A stretch of DNA of 64,000 nucleotides. Source: Boswellia sacra. Its lineage: Eukaryota; Streptophyta; Magnoliopsida; Sapindales; Burseraceae. The stretch lies in assembly GCA_013180625.2 (NCBI GenBank), contig SNVD02012978.1, positions 248,001 to 312,000 of the forward strand, written 5' to 3'. Numbering within the stretch: position 1 is the stretch's first letter; the number at the start of each line of letters is the position of its first letter. Positions 26,092 to 36,769 of the stretch are shown here, piece by piece. The notes beneath the pieces are model-generated. The model worked only from the letters and a program-made list of their open reading frames with translations. It was not told the origin of the DNA and ran no database searches. The translations under genes and the position numbers were made by a program.

Positions 26092-26651
26092 TGTTATGCA
26101 CAAGCGGAAGCGGTAACCAGCAGAACAACCCAAATGCACAATACAAACTATGCTAGATTACTGAATATAATAACAACTCAAGAGGCAACCAATCAACCAC
26201 AATGCAGAAATAGAAAGAACACCAAGATTTAACGAGGTTCGGTATAAATACCTACGTCCTCGGGCGCCGCTGAAGAAACTTTCCACTATCTTCAAAGAGA
26301 ATTACAAACTTTTGGGCCACAATACAAATTCCACAACTATTGGGCCAAACTGTAATTACCCAAATAGTTGGGCCAAACTGTAATTACCCAAACAATTGGG
26401 TAATACTACAAATACCCAAAATCAAAGGGGAAAAACAAATATTACAAACTTTAAGGTCCTTACTGAAAGGCCCTTAAACTATGAGGTCTTATATGTGAGA
26501 CCTTACAACTTTAGGGGGTGAAAGATATTTCAATTTGGGACACATAACTTCTCCCATATGGCCTCCTTTTATAAGCCCATATGAGACTCAATTTATGTTC
26601 TCTAATCAATGTGGGATTCCTCCCAATGCATATGAGCCACTATGCTCAACA
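26092..26651 (-). repeat. Copia 1 inner left LTR (3' LTR)
   Basis: 560 bp, TGTTATGC to CTCAACA, bordered on the right by the PPT. Most of its private differences from the other two LTR copies lie within about 26309-26519. Confidence 0.9.
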
Positions 26652-26663
26652 AATCTCCACCTT
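26652..26663 (-). other. polypurine tract of Copia 1
   Basis: The minus strand reads AAGGTGGAGATT immediately before the 3' LTR, as expected for the plus-strand primer of reverse transcription. A duplicate lies at 25697-25708. Confidence 0.75.
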
Positions 26664-26752
26664 GGCGAATATGCCGACCCATCACAAATTTCTTCTTTTC
26701 CCCACATTCTCTATCACAACTGCAACGCCTCCTAATGCGCCCAATGGCGCGG

Positions 26753-29700
26753 TCAAACAGGCACAATGTTGATCAAGTCCAAACAATGACTGAACTTGAT
26801 CGCTGTCATAACCTTAGTCAACATATCTGCGGGATTCTCGGCAGTCCCAATCTTCTGAAGTAAGATTCTCCCTTCATCAATGATCTCCCGCACAAAATGA
26901 TACCGAACATCAATATGCTTCGTACGAACATGGAACACTGGATTCTTCGCTAAGTGGATAGCACTCTGACTGTCAGAATAAAGAGTGATCTTCTTCTGCC
27001 CAATTCCCAATTCATCCAGCAATCCCTGTAACCAAATAGCTTCCTTCACAGCCTCTGTCATAGCCATATACTCTGCCTCTGTAGTAGACAAAGCCACTGT
27101 AGACTGTAAAGTAGACTTCCAACTCACTGGTGCTCTTGCAAGAGTAAACACATAACCGGTTGTCGACCGACGTTTATCCAAATCACCAGCATAATCTGAA
27201 TCAACATAACCAATAGCATACTGACCACATGTGTCATCCCTCTCAAAGACTAAGCCAACATCTACGGTTCTCAACAAATACCGTAAAATCCATTTCACTG
27301 CTTGCCAATGTCCTTTACCAGGATCATGCATATACCTGCTCACAACTCCAACTGCATGTGAAATGTCGGGTCTCGTACACACCATAGCATACATCAGGCT
27401 ACCAACTGCATTAGCATACGGAACTCGAGACATATACTCTCGTTCCTCATCTGTACTAGGAGATAAAGATGCACTGAGCTTCATATGAGGAGCAAGTGGG
27501 GTACTTACAGGTTTAGACTGCTCTGTAATGCCAAACCGTTGTAATACCCTCTTCAGATACTGCTTCTGAGTCAAACAAATCTTGCTTCTCCCTCTATCTC
27601 TGCTAATCTCCATGCCAAGAATCTTCTTAGCTTCACCCAAATCTTTCATCTCAAACTCTCGATTCAACTGAGTCTTCAACTTTACAATTTCTTCGACATT
27701 CGTCGAAGCTATCAACATATCATCAACATACAAGAGTAGATAAATGAAAGAACCATCACGTAGCCTCCGAAAATACACACAATTATCAAATTTGCTTCTT
27801 GTGTACCTCTGACCCATCATAAACCGATCAAATCGCTTATACCACTGTCTGGGAGATTGCTTCAAACCATAAAGCGATCTTTTCAGTTTGCAAACCAAAT
27901 TTTCTTTACTAGCAACTTTGAATCTCTCTGGCTGAGTCATATAGATTTCCTCTTCCAAGTCACCATGTAAAAATGCAGTTTTTACATCCAATTGAACTAG
28001 TTCCATATTCAATTGAGCTACCAATGCCAACAAAATTCTAATGGAAGAATGTTTTACAACTAGAGAAAATACCTCATTGTAGTCAATTCCTTCCCTCTGA
28101 GCGTAGCCTTTAGCTACCAACCTTGCCTTGTAGCGGACATCATTCTTGTCAAGAAATCCATCTTTCTTTGCATATACCTATTTGCACCCAATTGCCTTTT
28201 TACCCTTCAGTAGTTGAGCTAGCTCCCAAGTTTCATTCTTCTGAAGAGACTGCATCTCTTCTCTCATAGATGTCTTCCACTCATCAACTTCAGAACATCT
28301 GACTGCCTCTCTATAAGTGGAAGGAACATCAGCATCTACAATTGGAAGTGCATAGGCCACAATATCAGCAAATCGAGCAGGACTGTGAATCTCACGTCTT
28401 GGCCTATTAACTGCAATAGATTCTTGTTGCTGTTGGGGTTCCTGAGTAGAACCCTCTCCATCATCTCCCAAATCCTCCTCTGTCACAGGAGTATCAACAT
28501 CTGTCTCAACAGATCTAACTGGGTTCAATGTCGTCGTTTCAAACTCCACCTGCTGCTGAGTATGCTCCACCTGCTGTGGAGTACCATTCACTTTTGTCTG
28601 GTTTTCTGATTTCTTTAACATTGAAGACTCATCAAATGTCACATCTCTGCTGGATACAATCTTCCTCGAACTAGGACACCAAAGACGATATCCTTTTACT
28701 CCAGAAGCAAATCCCAAGAAAATCGCTTTCTTGGCTCTAGGATCCAACTTAGATTCTTTCACATGATAATATGCAGGAGAACCAAAAACATGTAAAGAAT
28801 CATAATCAGAAACCGGTTGTCCAGACCATACCTCCAATGGAGTTCTATCACCAATAGCAGCTGAAGGCAGACGATTAATGAGATGACACGCATAAGTCAC
28901 AGCCTCAGCCCAAAATTCCTTGCCCAACCCAGCATTGGACAACATACACCGAACTTTCTCCAACAATGTTCAGTTCATGCGTTCTGCCACCCCATTCTGT
29001 TGCGGTGTACCTCTAACAGTAAAATGACGTACAATACCTTCATCTTGACACAATTTCAAAAACTGATCACCGCAATACTCACCACCATTATCTGTTCTGA
29101 GATGCTTGATCTTCTTGCCAGTCTGTGTCTCAATCATCTTTTTCCATTTAAGGAAAACACGAAGTACATCATCTTTTGATTTCAAACAGTACACCCAAGT
29201 TCTTCTGGAAAAGTCATCAACAAAAGTAACAAAGTAGTGCCTACCTCCCATTGATGCGGTCTTGGTAGGTTCCCACACATCTGAGTGAACATAATCAAGA
29301 ATACCCTTGGTATTATGAATAGCGGTGCCAAATTTCACTCTCTTCTGCTTTCCCAGAACACAATGCTCACAAAAATCCAGCTTGCAGGTCGTTGCACCTT
29401 TCAATAAGCCTCGTTTCACCAAACTGAATAAGGCTTTCTCACCTGCATGTCCCAAACGCATATGCCACAGTCTCGTAATCTCTGAATCTGCATCATTATC
29501 AGAAACTGTAGCCGCTGATCCAATAACCGTACTACCATTATAGTAATACAAGTTGTTTCTCCTAGTGCCTTTCAATACCACAAGAGCGCCTGAAGTGACC
29601 CTCAGAATACCATCTCGAATAGATATACCACAGCCTTTAGATTCTAAGGCTCCCAAAGAGATGAGATTCTTCTTCAACTTCGGTACATACCAAACATCTG

Positions 29701-30067
29701 TCAGAACTCTAGTCAGTCCATCACGATTCCTCAAACGGATCGAACCTATCCCAGCAGTATGACAAATATCATCATTGCCCATATATACAACTCCACAATC
29801 AAGCTCTTCAAACTGAAAGAACCAATCCCGATGTGGACACATATGATAAGTACAACCCGAATCCATAATCCACTCATCAGAACCAGAAGTGGATAGGTGA
29901 CCAGCTAGACATATATCTGACTCACTATCATCCTCACACTCAACAACACATGCATCAGAAACAGTCTTGCCCTTATCTTTCTTTTTCAACTTAGGACAAT
30001 CTTTCTTCCAATGCCTTTTCTCACGACAAAAGGCACACTCATCTTTTCCTAATCTACCCCTCGACAA
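26753..30067 (-). pseudogene. Copia 1 pol (protease, integrase, RT-RNase H), broken
   Basis: Seen in order: a zinc knuckle CAFCREKRHWKKDC, a protease active site WIMDSGC, a GAG-pre-integrase block with H/C zinc ligands (LWHMRLGH, CEHCVLGKQK), an integrase core with HSDVWEP, FVDDFSRRTW and LRTDNGGEYC, a C-terminal segment, then reverse transcriptase with YVDD and RNase H with the [13 protein letters not shown] block. Two in-frame stops break it: TGA at 28970-28972 just after the integrase core, and TAG at 28178-28180 before the reverse transcriptase. Both look like point mutations, and the frame continues on either side. The frame is also shifted relative to gag near 30070. The element cannot make its own full polyprotein. 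Confidence 0.9.
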
Positions 30068-30750
30068 AGATTTTCCCCTTTTCCTGGTTTCCTACTATGA
30101 CTACGCCCTCTCACTGTCAATGCATCTACTGACTCATCCCTATGTTCCCTTTGATCTTTCTTACGAATTTCATAATTCAACAAAGCAGAACAAAATTCTT
30201 CAAAAGACAGTTTTTCTTTCCCATGGATAAGAGTAATGCACAAATGATCTAATTCATCCGGAAGTGAGCCAATCAATAGCATAGCCTTACGTTCATCTTT
30301 TAAGGTTTCATCTAAGTTTAACAAATCAATAATTAACTTATTAAACTCATCAATATGAGAACTGATGCTTATACCTGGTTTCAACTGAAGACGGAACAAT
30401 CTCTTCAATATATACAGCCAATTCTCATTGCTTTTCTTCATATATTTGTTTTCCAGCGCCTTCCACAGTTTGCTTGCAGACATCTTCTTAGTGAACGGAT
30501 ACTTTTGTTCTCTACATAAGCAAGAGCGAATCAACCCACAAGCTTTTATATTCAGCCTGTCCCAATCTCTTGCACTGATATCTTCTGGTTTTGTTTCTTC
30601 CAGAACAATATCCAAATCCTGCTGATACAACCCGTCCAACACCTCACTCTGCCATAAGCCGAAATTATTTCGACCATCAAATTTTTCAACATCTATTTTT
30701 GCATTTGTCACGGTCACTGTCTTCTCTGATACAGTCGATGATGAAGCCAT
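30052..30750 (-). pseudogene. Copia 1 gag (UBN2 type), frameshifted at its end
   Basis: The frame starts MASSSTVSEKTVTV at the ATG 30748-30750. It has the plant Copia gag pattern: EKFDGRNNFGLWQSEV, a helical core with SASKLWKALENKYM, and LLIGSLPDELDHL. It runs out of frame near 30070, where one extra base in a G/A run separates it from the zinc knuckle and protease. In intact relatives gag and pol are one frame. The open part is about 225 residues and could still be translated. Confidence 0.85.
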
Positions 30751-30901
30751 AACTACCTCTCACAAATAAGCTCGATACACAAATCACCAATAACCAAGCT
30801 CCAACAAACTATTATATTCAATAACTAGCAATCCAAAATCAATAGCCCAGAACAGTAGTAAGTGCTTCAATGAAATAGCCACTAACTACCCAAAACCTTC
30901 G

Positions 30902-30913
30902 GCTCTGATACCA
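30902..30913 (-). other. primer binding site of Copia 1
   Basis: The minus strand reads TGGTATCAGAGC just inside the 5' LTR, complementary to the 3' end of initiator tRNA-Met. Confidence 0.9.
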
Positions 30914-30915
30914 AT

Positions 30916-31478
30916 TGTTATGCACAAGCGGAAGCGGTAACCAGCAGAACAACCCAAATGCACAACACAAACTATGCTAGATTACTGAATATAATAACAA
31001 CTCAAGAGGCAACCAATCAACCACAATGCAGAAATAGAAAGAACACTAAGATTTAACGAGGTTCGGTATAAATACCTACGTCCTCGGGCGCCGCTGAAGA
31101 AACTTTCCACTATCTTCAAAGAGAATTACAACCTTTTGAGCCACAATACAAATTCCACAACTATTGGGTCAAACTGTAATTACCCAAATAGTTGGGTCAA
31201 ACTGTAATTACCCAAACAATTGGGCAATACTACAAATACCCAAAATCAAAGGGGGAAAAAACAAATATTACAAACTTTAAGGTCCTTACTGAAAGACCCT
31301 TAAACTATGAGGTCTTATATGTGAGACCTTACAACTTTAGGGGGATGAAAGATATTTCAATTTGGGACACATAACTTCTCCCATATGGCCTCCTTTTATA
31401 AGCCCATATGAGACTCAATTTATGTTCTCTAATCAATGTGGGATTCCTCCCAATGCATATGAGCCACTATGCTCAACA
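30916..31478 (-). repeat. Copia 1 right LTR (5' LTR)
   Basis: 563 bp, TGTTATGC to CTCAACA, carrying both tandem 28-bp units. A TATA box for element transcription (minus strand CTTATAAAAG) lies at about 31393-31402. PBS to the left, AAAAA target duplication to the right. Confidence 0.9.
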
Positions 31479-31483
31479 AAAAA

Positions 31484-33298
31484 TACTCATATTTTGAATA
31501 AAATTTAGAGTAATCTCATTTGAAAAAAATTTAACGACATAGCTTTGAAATTTGATGTACATATATAGATTTAGTTCTTATGATTTAGAAAACAGTAATG
31601 CTATACATCTCAATTTTGTGTTCTAACTGATTTGATAGTTGATATATCAATCTACGTGAATTACCACATCACACATCTTTTAATTAATCAAGTAATATCT
31701 CATTTACATATATTGATATGTCAACTTTCACATCAGTTAAGATACAAAGTTAGGATGCATAGCATGACTCTTTGAAAAATAGATTAGTAGTTCTCTCAAG
31801 GAAGGAAAATTCATTAACTTTTATTTGAAAATTGATAGATATTAAACTTTCAGAATTTTATGGGAAGACATTACTTGTTTATTGAAACTGTAGAGTCTAT
31901 TTAATTAAATATGATTTCACATCTTAATGAATATTGATATAAGTCGAACAATAAATCGATAATTGTATAATGCTGTGGTTTTTTTATTATGAAGATCAAT
32001 ATGATAATATAAGTGTAAAAGGTAATATAATTTAATATCATATTGATGATTTTTGAGAGTTATTTTCAAGAAGAATTATATGAAATAATTGATGATTAGT
32101 TATCCGAATATAATTCGCAGCTCAATGATTTATGAGTGAGAGTATCTTTTATGGGGCCATGAAACTAGGGATTTTTGATTTGGTGACTAAACAAATAGCC
32201 TTGCTATCTAAGGCTACATTTAAAACTCCCAAAATTGAAAAGGAAGTTATCAAGTCAATATCTCTCTTCAAAGTTTGAATTGTTAATTGCTACCAAATAA
32301 GGAAATTAAAATTTTGTTCTTTGCGTGACAAGGCAACTGATCTTACAACAATATTTACCCTTAAAGTGACCCTATTTTTCTTTCCATTATTTTATGTAGC
32401 AAGTAAAAAAGTCAAAAATTTCGAAATCCTTTAAAATAAAAATTCTAAGAAAATGATAAAAGGCCAATAAACTATAAAAAGATGGACTTTGTTGAATGAG
32501 TAGAGAAACAAAAGTCAAAATACCCTGCATATATATCTACGTTTTTACATGATGATTTGAAAAAAAAAAAAAAAGAAAAGAAAAAAAAGAGTCTCACGGC
32601 TTTAATATATGCTATTAGCTAAGCTTGAGTTTGGTTTTTTTTTTTTTTTTTAAATAACTAAAAAATCCCTCGTCTCTTCAATGCTAATTGAGTTCTTGAA
32701 TTAGGAGTTACATCCATACCTTACATGCTTGGTATCGAGAAAACATATGTGACATGTATATGTCACAAGCCGATGTGGTTCCAAGAGAATTAGAATCCTT
32801 GGCCTCAATACAATATAGTCTTTAAGGTTTCAAACCTTTTATTATTTAGATCTTTATTGATAGATTTGGTCAACTCCGCACCAACAAAAGTTTGAAAACA
32901 TAATTTTACCCTTTTTCTTAAATCATTTAAATTCTAATTCCCAACCTATGTAAATCATTATTCAGAATTGAAAGCTCTAATTGATCGAGAACGACAAGAA
33001 TATATGAGAATGGCAGTCGTTGATTCGCAACCTGGCAGCAAGGGACAATGGCAAGAATTATGGGACAAGCTGGTGGCGGGGAAATTGTGCGATTAACATG
33101 GATGGTGAAGTTCTGTTTTCTAGTAGCCAAATGTTTCCGAGGTAGCTGATCAAGTCCGGAGGTCAGAACTTAAGTGGTTCAACAGATCATCAATTGGTGA
33201 GTGTTCATAAGCAGTGGTTAATGGAGATTGAGCAAACTTTAGGGTTGCATTGAGGGTTTTATTGTGTTTTTGAGAATTGTGAAGAAGGAAAAGCAGTA
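31484..33298. other. intergenic DNA right of Copia 1
   Basis: Contains one MITE (31596-31767). The rest is AT-rich, with poly-A/T tracts near 32560 and 32635 and no supported gene. The stretch 32920-33230 is more balanced in composition but has no recognisable frame. Confidence 0.45.
31596..31767. mobile_element. small MITE with TAATGCTATAC ends
   Basis: The left end TAATGCTATACATCTCAAT and right end ATGCATAGCATGA are inverted. Inner words ACTGATTTGATAGTTGA and the complementary TATGTCAACTTTCACATCAGT extend the pairing. Non-coding and about 170 bp. End sequence resembles the elements at 38567 and 38754. Confidence 0.55.
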
Positions 33299-33306
33299 TA
33301 CTTGAG

Positions 33307-33965
33307 TAGAGATGGCAATTTTTCTCGGTTGGGCCGGGTACCCGGGTTTACCCGCACGGCCCGGCCGGGGAAAACCCCAGATTTCTGGGGATGGCACACA
33401 GGCCCGGGTGCAGTCCGGGGGCCGGATTGCTAAGGAAACCTGGTCCCTGGCCCGCACCGCACAGTTGTTTTTTTAAATTTTGTAGTAACAAAATATGCAT
33501 TGAAGAGGCTTGAACCCTTAACCTACAGTTTTAATTTTTGGTGATGGACCACCACGCTACTCACCGTTTGTGTGTTATTCCTTGTACACAATTTTTTTAT
33601 ATCATTTCCTTTTATATATTTAATTAAAAATAGTAAAGTGAGGCGACTGGGGTTTGAACCCGGGCCATCAAAACTCATTCCAGCCCCTTCGCCAGCAGTG
33701 CTGGCCACATCCTTGCTGTAAGTTATGCAATATTACAGTATTTTACTCTATCCAAGGTGTAGAAAAATTAAAAAAAAATAAAATCAGGGATTATCCGGGT
33801 TTTTTTTCCGGGTGCGGGTGCATCAATTCCGCACCCGGAAAAACCCGGACCCGGAAAAACCCAGAAAAATCCGGAGATTTTCCGGGGTCCGGGGAAATTT
33901 TTTTTAGTCCGGTCCGGGTGCGGAATGGCCAAACCCGCACCCGCACTGAACTTTTGCCATCCCTA
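33307..33965. mobile_element. non-autonomous hAT-type element
   Basis: An exact 8-bp target duplication TACTTGAG (33299-33306 and 33966-33973) flanks the terminal inverted repeats TAGAGATGGCAA and TTGCCATCCCTA. Eight-base duplications and this type of end mark the hAT superfamily. The 659-bp element is strikingly GC-rich at both ends, where CCGGGT/ACCCGG and GGGTGCGGG words are repeated many times in both orientations. Such subterminal arrays are typical transposase-binding regions. No transposase is encoded; the 107-residue frame reading through it is an artefact of the repeats. Confidence 0.88.
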
Positions 33966-33973
33966 TACTTGAG

Positions 33974-35064
33974 CTAATAATACATCAATTTGTCAGAAAT
34001 TCCAGTTTACTCTCGTAAAGTCTAAAATTTGGCCTGAAGTTTGAAATGCTATAAAAGCTACTAAGAGTCCCTTCCAAAATATTGAACACATGATGAGGTT
34101 GGTGGAGCTAATTTCAGGGCTGATGGAACTCAATTTTACTGTGTAAACATATTAAGATTCGACTGTGGACAAATCAAAGGAATAAAATCAGAATTTAATA
34201 CAATGGAATCATACATATACAGAAAATCAACTACAGATATTTAGCCTTTGATTGCTTTCCAAGATTGCTCTCTATTAAAACTTACCAAGTAGATGAACTT
34301 AATTTTGAGTTTGAATATTCATATTAAGCTAGATAAATCACCTACAGAGTATAAAGTTTCAAATTTAAATTACCGCTAGTTAGCAAATTTCTCCAATTTG
34401 AAATTGAAAGTCCAAAGTTCAAATAAACTGATTGTCATCTAAATTAAGATGATTATTTTCATCCTAATAGAAATCTATTTTGAAATTGAAATTTCTCTTG
34501 CATCCGAATCTTAGCAAAACAAGAATTATAAGGGCTAAGACTCCTCTATAACGGACACTAGGATTCAAGATAAATTCATTATGAACACACTTAATTAAAT
34601 TCATTTTCCTTCCATCATTGACTTGAGTGTCGAAGAGTTTTATCTGACATTACAATTGGGTAATTCTTTGACCATTTTCTTCTATTTTGTAGAAACTCGT
34701 CTATCATACGAATCTGCCATGTGTATTCATCATGGAGGCAAAATTTTGACGGTCATAACTCTTCTATGGTTGCGTGAGATTTAATAGAATCCATTATTTA
34801 GGATTTGAATAATAACATATTCGGAACTTTTATATAGATTTTTCATGAAATGACAATAGTTGTTTCTCGAGGAATATTAGGCCAAACTCGTGAGCAGCCA
34901 ATAATTTCAGCCTTAACACCATTGTGTTTGGACGTATAAATCATTTTAAAGACAATAAAATAAGTGGGGAGATTGGTCAGAGTGATTACACAAACAATTC
35001 TGTTTTATACTCCTATAACCAGTTCTTTTACTACAAATAAAAAACATACACTCTACCAGCAAGA
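33974..35064. other. intergenic DNA before the tRNA gene
   Basis: No frame, RNA gene or complete repeat recognised. The text is moderately AT-rich and may include old retrotransposon debris. Confidence 0.4.
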
Positions 35065-35081
35065 GCTGGAGTAGCTCAGTT

Positions 35082-35114
<33 letters not shown>

Positions 35115-35138
35115 AAGGTTCAAGCCCTTCCTCTAGCG
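35065..35138 (+). tRNA. tRNA-Asn (GUU)
   Basis: 74-nt cloverleaf. Acceptor stem GCTGGAG (35065-35071) pairs with CTCTAGC (35131-35137), including one G-U pair. D arm GCTC/GAGC; anticodon stem TGTGG/CCACA around loop CTGTTAA with anticodon GTT at 35099-35101; T arm GAAGG/CCTTC with loop TTCAAGC. Discriminator G at 35138. There is no intron and the internal promoter boxes look normal. It matches plant nuclear tRNA-Asn. Confidence 0.95.
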
Positions 35139-35642
35139 ATGGTAAGTTTTGTATTTAATTTTTGTCAATCATGACTTGAGGCCAAAAGAGCACGGTAGGT
35201 TTGTTTTTAGTATTTGTTCACGGCTTGTCACTGGGGCCAAAAGAGCAGGTGAAGATGGCGACTTGCTTTGATTTCTTGCTCAGAATTTCATAAAAGCTAT
35301 ACCCAGACGACACTCTTTCATTTTCCAAGAAAAAGAAACTACGTGTGCAGTAATTCGCCATTTCAATTGCCAAACAAAAATGACCTCACCATACATTTTA
35401 CTCATTTACATACAAGATCAAAATCTGCATATTATTATTATTGTTATTTACCATCTACACTTGCAGGAAGCAATTCCTAGGCAAAAAAATTTAAAAAATG
35501 AATCACAAATAGGATCTTAAATAGAAAAGGGAAAACACACAAGTGTGACAACTGACAAGTGGGATAATTCATAATTGGGCCCAATTCAGAGGCTCCCATG
35601 CCATGCCATGCCATGCCATGCAATGCACAGAAGTGGCTTTTG
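35139..35642. other. spacer between tRNA-Asn and the F-box gene
   Basis: Includes the 3' flank of the minus-strand F-box gene and a (CCATG)5 repeat at 35596-35620. No gene seen. Confidence 0.5.
35596..35620. repeat. (CCATG)5 tandem repeat
   Basis: Five perfect CCATG units, about 25 bp before the F-box stop codon side, probably in its 3' UTR. Confidence 0.9.
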
Positions 35643-36761
35643 TCATCTACTTAAAACGCAAGAAGAGGTAAGACTTGGTTGAAGCAACACTCCTTTTATT
35701 GTCATATTTTGCACTTGTTTGCCTCTAACAAAACAACACCCATCAACCCAAAGCCATTCCCACTTGCCACTCTGATCTCCAACTTCTCTCCATACAACCA
35801 TTCCTGACCCAAGTTCTCTATACAAGCAAATTGCCCCATTTCCACCCACACATTTAGCGCTCCCCCAACTTGGCTTCCCACCTAGAAGTTTCATCCCCAA
35901 TTCAGTTGGCACCTTCTCAACCAAGCACCAATTATCATCCTCCTCATTGAGCTCCCAAACTCTAGCATCACCGCCGCACGTGCCACCGACAAGTGTCAAA
36001 CTCTTGTTTCTCTGGACTAATGCAGCAAATTCCAACCTATCTGCCATTGGAACACTTAATTCTCTCCATGTGTTGGATCCAATCTCAAAACCCATTACAC
36101 TATAGGCCCGAGCTGAAGTCATCCAATATAGCACCCCATTAGTGTAAACACTCTCATTAGGAGTCCAAACCGTAAGCCTAACCGCGAATTCTGCTGGCAT
36201 TGGCCCCACAGTTTGCCATGTGTCATACCGTGAGTCGTACATTTCCAACGTAGATTCATACGTTGCACCACCACATGGCAACTCGGACATCCCACCCGCC
36301 ACGTAGACTCTAAAACTCTGAAATGGCCCACGTTGGGCCGAATTCTCCACCACAACACCCACAGCCGGGTTAGTCCTAGTGACATTCAACAAAGGGAGGT
36401 GCCTGAATTGCTGTGTGAATGGATTGCACAAACCCAGCTGCAGAATTGTAGAATTTTTAGGTCTAAGAAGAAGCAGGCTACCAATTGAGGTTACGGGCCG
36501 GACCGGAGCCGGCAAGACATCGAGAGATAACACGTGCCACTTGTCGAGAGCCGGGTTGTGGACATAGCAACATAGGCCACGGTTACGTGTAGGTAAGGCC
36601 AGGAACCATGCAGCTTGGTCTTGATGAGACATGGATTGGAGATTGTAAAACTTGGCGCAAGCATGCCAATGCTGGCAAACTGAGCTAGCCCTTGCAAAGG
36701 AGTCTGGGGAGAGGAAGGAGAAGACATTGGCCAAGACATCCAAAGGAAGATTGCTCCACAT
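35643..36761 (-). CDS. F-box/kelch-repeat protein
   Basis: Intronless, 372 residues from the ATG at 36759-36761 (the codons before it are not ATG, and an earlier ATG is out of frame and closed at once). The N-terminal F-box is clear: WSNLPLDVLANVFSFLSPDSFARASSVCQHWHACA (about 2-36), the SKP1-binding motif of SCF ubiquitin ligases. The rest is a kelch/galactose-oxidase-like beta-propeller: GLCCYVHNPALDKWHVLSLD, FRVYVAGGMSE, EMYDSRYDTWQTVGPMP, GVLYWMTSARAYSVMGFEI, LTLVGGTCGGDARVWEL and WVDGCCFVRGKQ. It probably selects substrates for ubiquitination; the substrate is unknown. Layout resembles Arabidopsis At5g43190-type proteins, but I am unsure of the exact orthologue. No miR394 site like that of LEAF CURLING RESPONSIVENESS was found. 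Confidence 0.88.
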   Translation of the reverse strand: MWSNLPLDVLANVFSFLSPDSFARASSVCQHWHACAKFYNLQSMSHQDQAAWFLALPTRNRGLCCYVHNPALDKWHVLSLDVLPAPVRPVTSIGSLLLLRPKNSTILQLGLCNPFTQQFRHLPLLNVTRTNPAVGVVVENSAQRGPFQSFRVYVAGGMSELPCGGATYESTLEMYDSRYDTWQTVGPMPAEFAVRLTVWTPNESVYTNGVLYWMTSARAYSVMGFEIGSNTWRELSVPMADRLEFAALVQRNKSLTLVGGTCGGDARVWELNEEDDNWCLVEKVPTELGMKLLGGKPSWGSAKCVGGNGAICLYRELGSGMVVWREVGDQSGKWEWLWVDGCCFVRGKQVQNMTIKGVLLQPSLTSSCVLSR

Positions 36762-36769
36762 CTTCACAT

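Larger units (their letters stand above)
24922..26806. repeat. tandem duplication of host flank, Copia LTR and element edge
   Basis: Unit 1 is 24922-25851 and unit 2 is 25852-26806. Each contains 240 bp of host flank, a full LTR and about 155 bp of internal element sequence. The host parts (24922-25161 and 25852-26091) are identical in my base-by-base reading. The internal parts differ at one base. The LTR parts differ mainly in one central tract and by one copy of a 28-bp subrepeat. The junction GATCGCTGT/TTATATCAT at 25851/25852 joins the element interior directly to the host flank, so this is a tandem duplication and not a second insertion. Confidence 0.9.
25162..31478 (-). mobile_element. 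Copia LTR retrotransposon (TNT1-94-like), degraded
   Basis: Element on the minus strand, with its 5' LTR on the right (30916-31478) and 3' LTR on the left. It is flanked by the 5-bp direct repeat AAAAA (25157-25161 and 31479-31483). Without the tandem duplication at its left edge it would span 26092-31478, about 5.4 kb. Order in its own direction: LTR, tRNA-iMet PBS, gag, protease, integrase, reverse transcriptase with RNase H, PPT, LTR. This is the Copia order. Coding lesions are one frameshift between gag and pol and two nonsense codons. The right LTR and the inner left LTR differ at about a dozen positions, so the insertion is older than the Copia element at 45140. Confidence 0.92.

Noticed and set aside
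25162..26651. Two separate Copia insertions at the left end
   Set aside because: The host flank is duplicated along with the LTR and the junction joins element interior to flank, which a second insertion would not produce.
25626..26863. Repeated small plus-strand frames and the duplicated 95-codon minus frame
   Set aside because: All are shadows in LTR or duplicated flank sequence; they look conserved only because the segment is tandemly duplicated.
33654..33977. 107-codon frame through GC-rich sequence
   Set aside because: It is produced by CCGGGT/CCCGGA repeats of the hAT element and runs past the element's end.
35643..36761. miR394 target site in the F-box gene
   Set aside because: The F-box/kelch gene superficially resembles LEAF CURLING RESPONSIVENESS, but no stretch complementary to miR394 was found.
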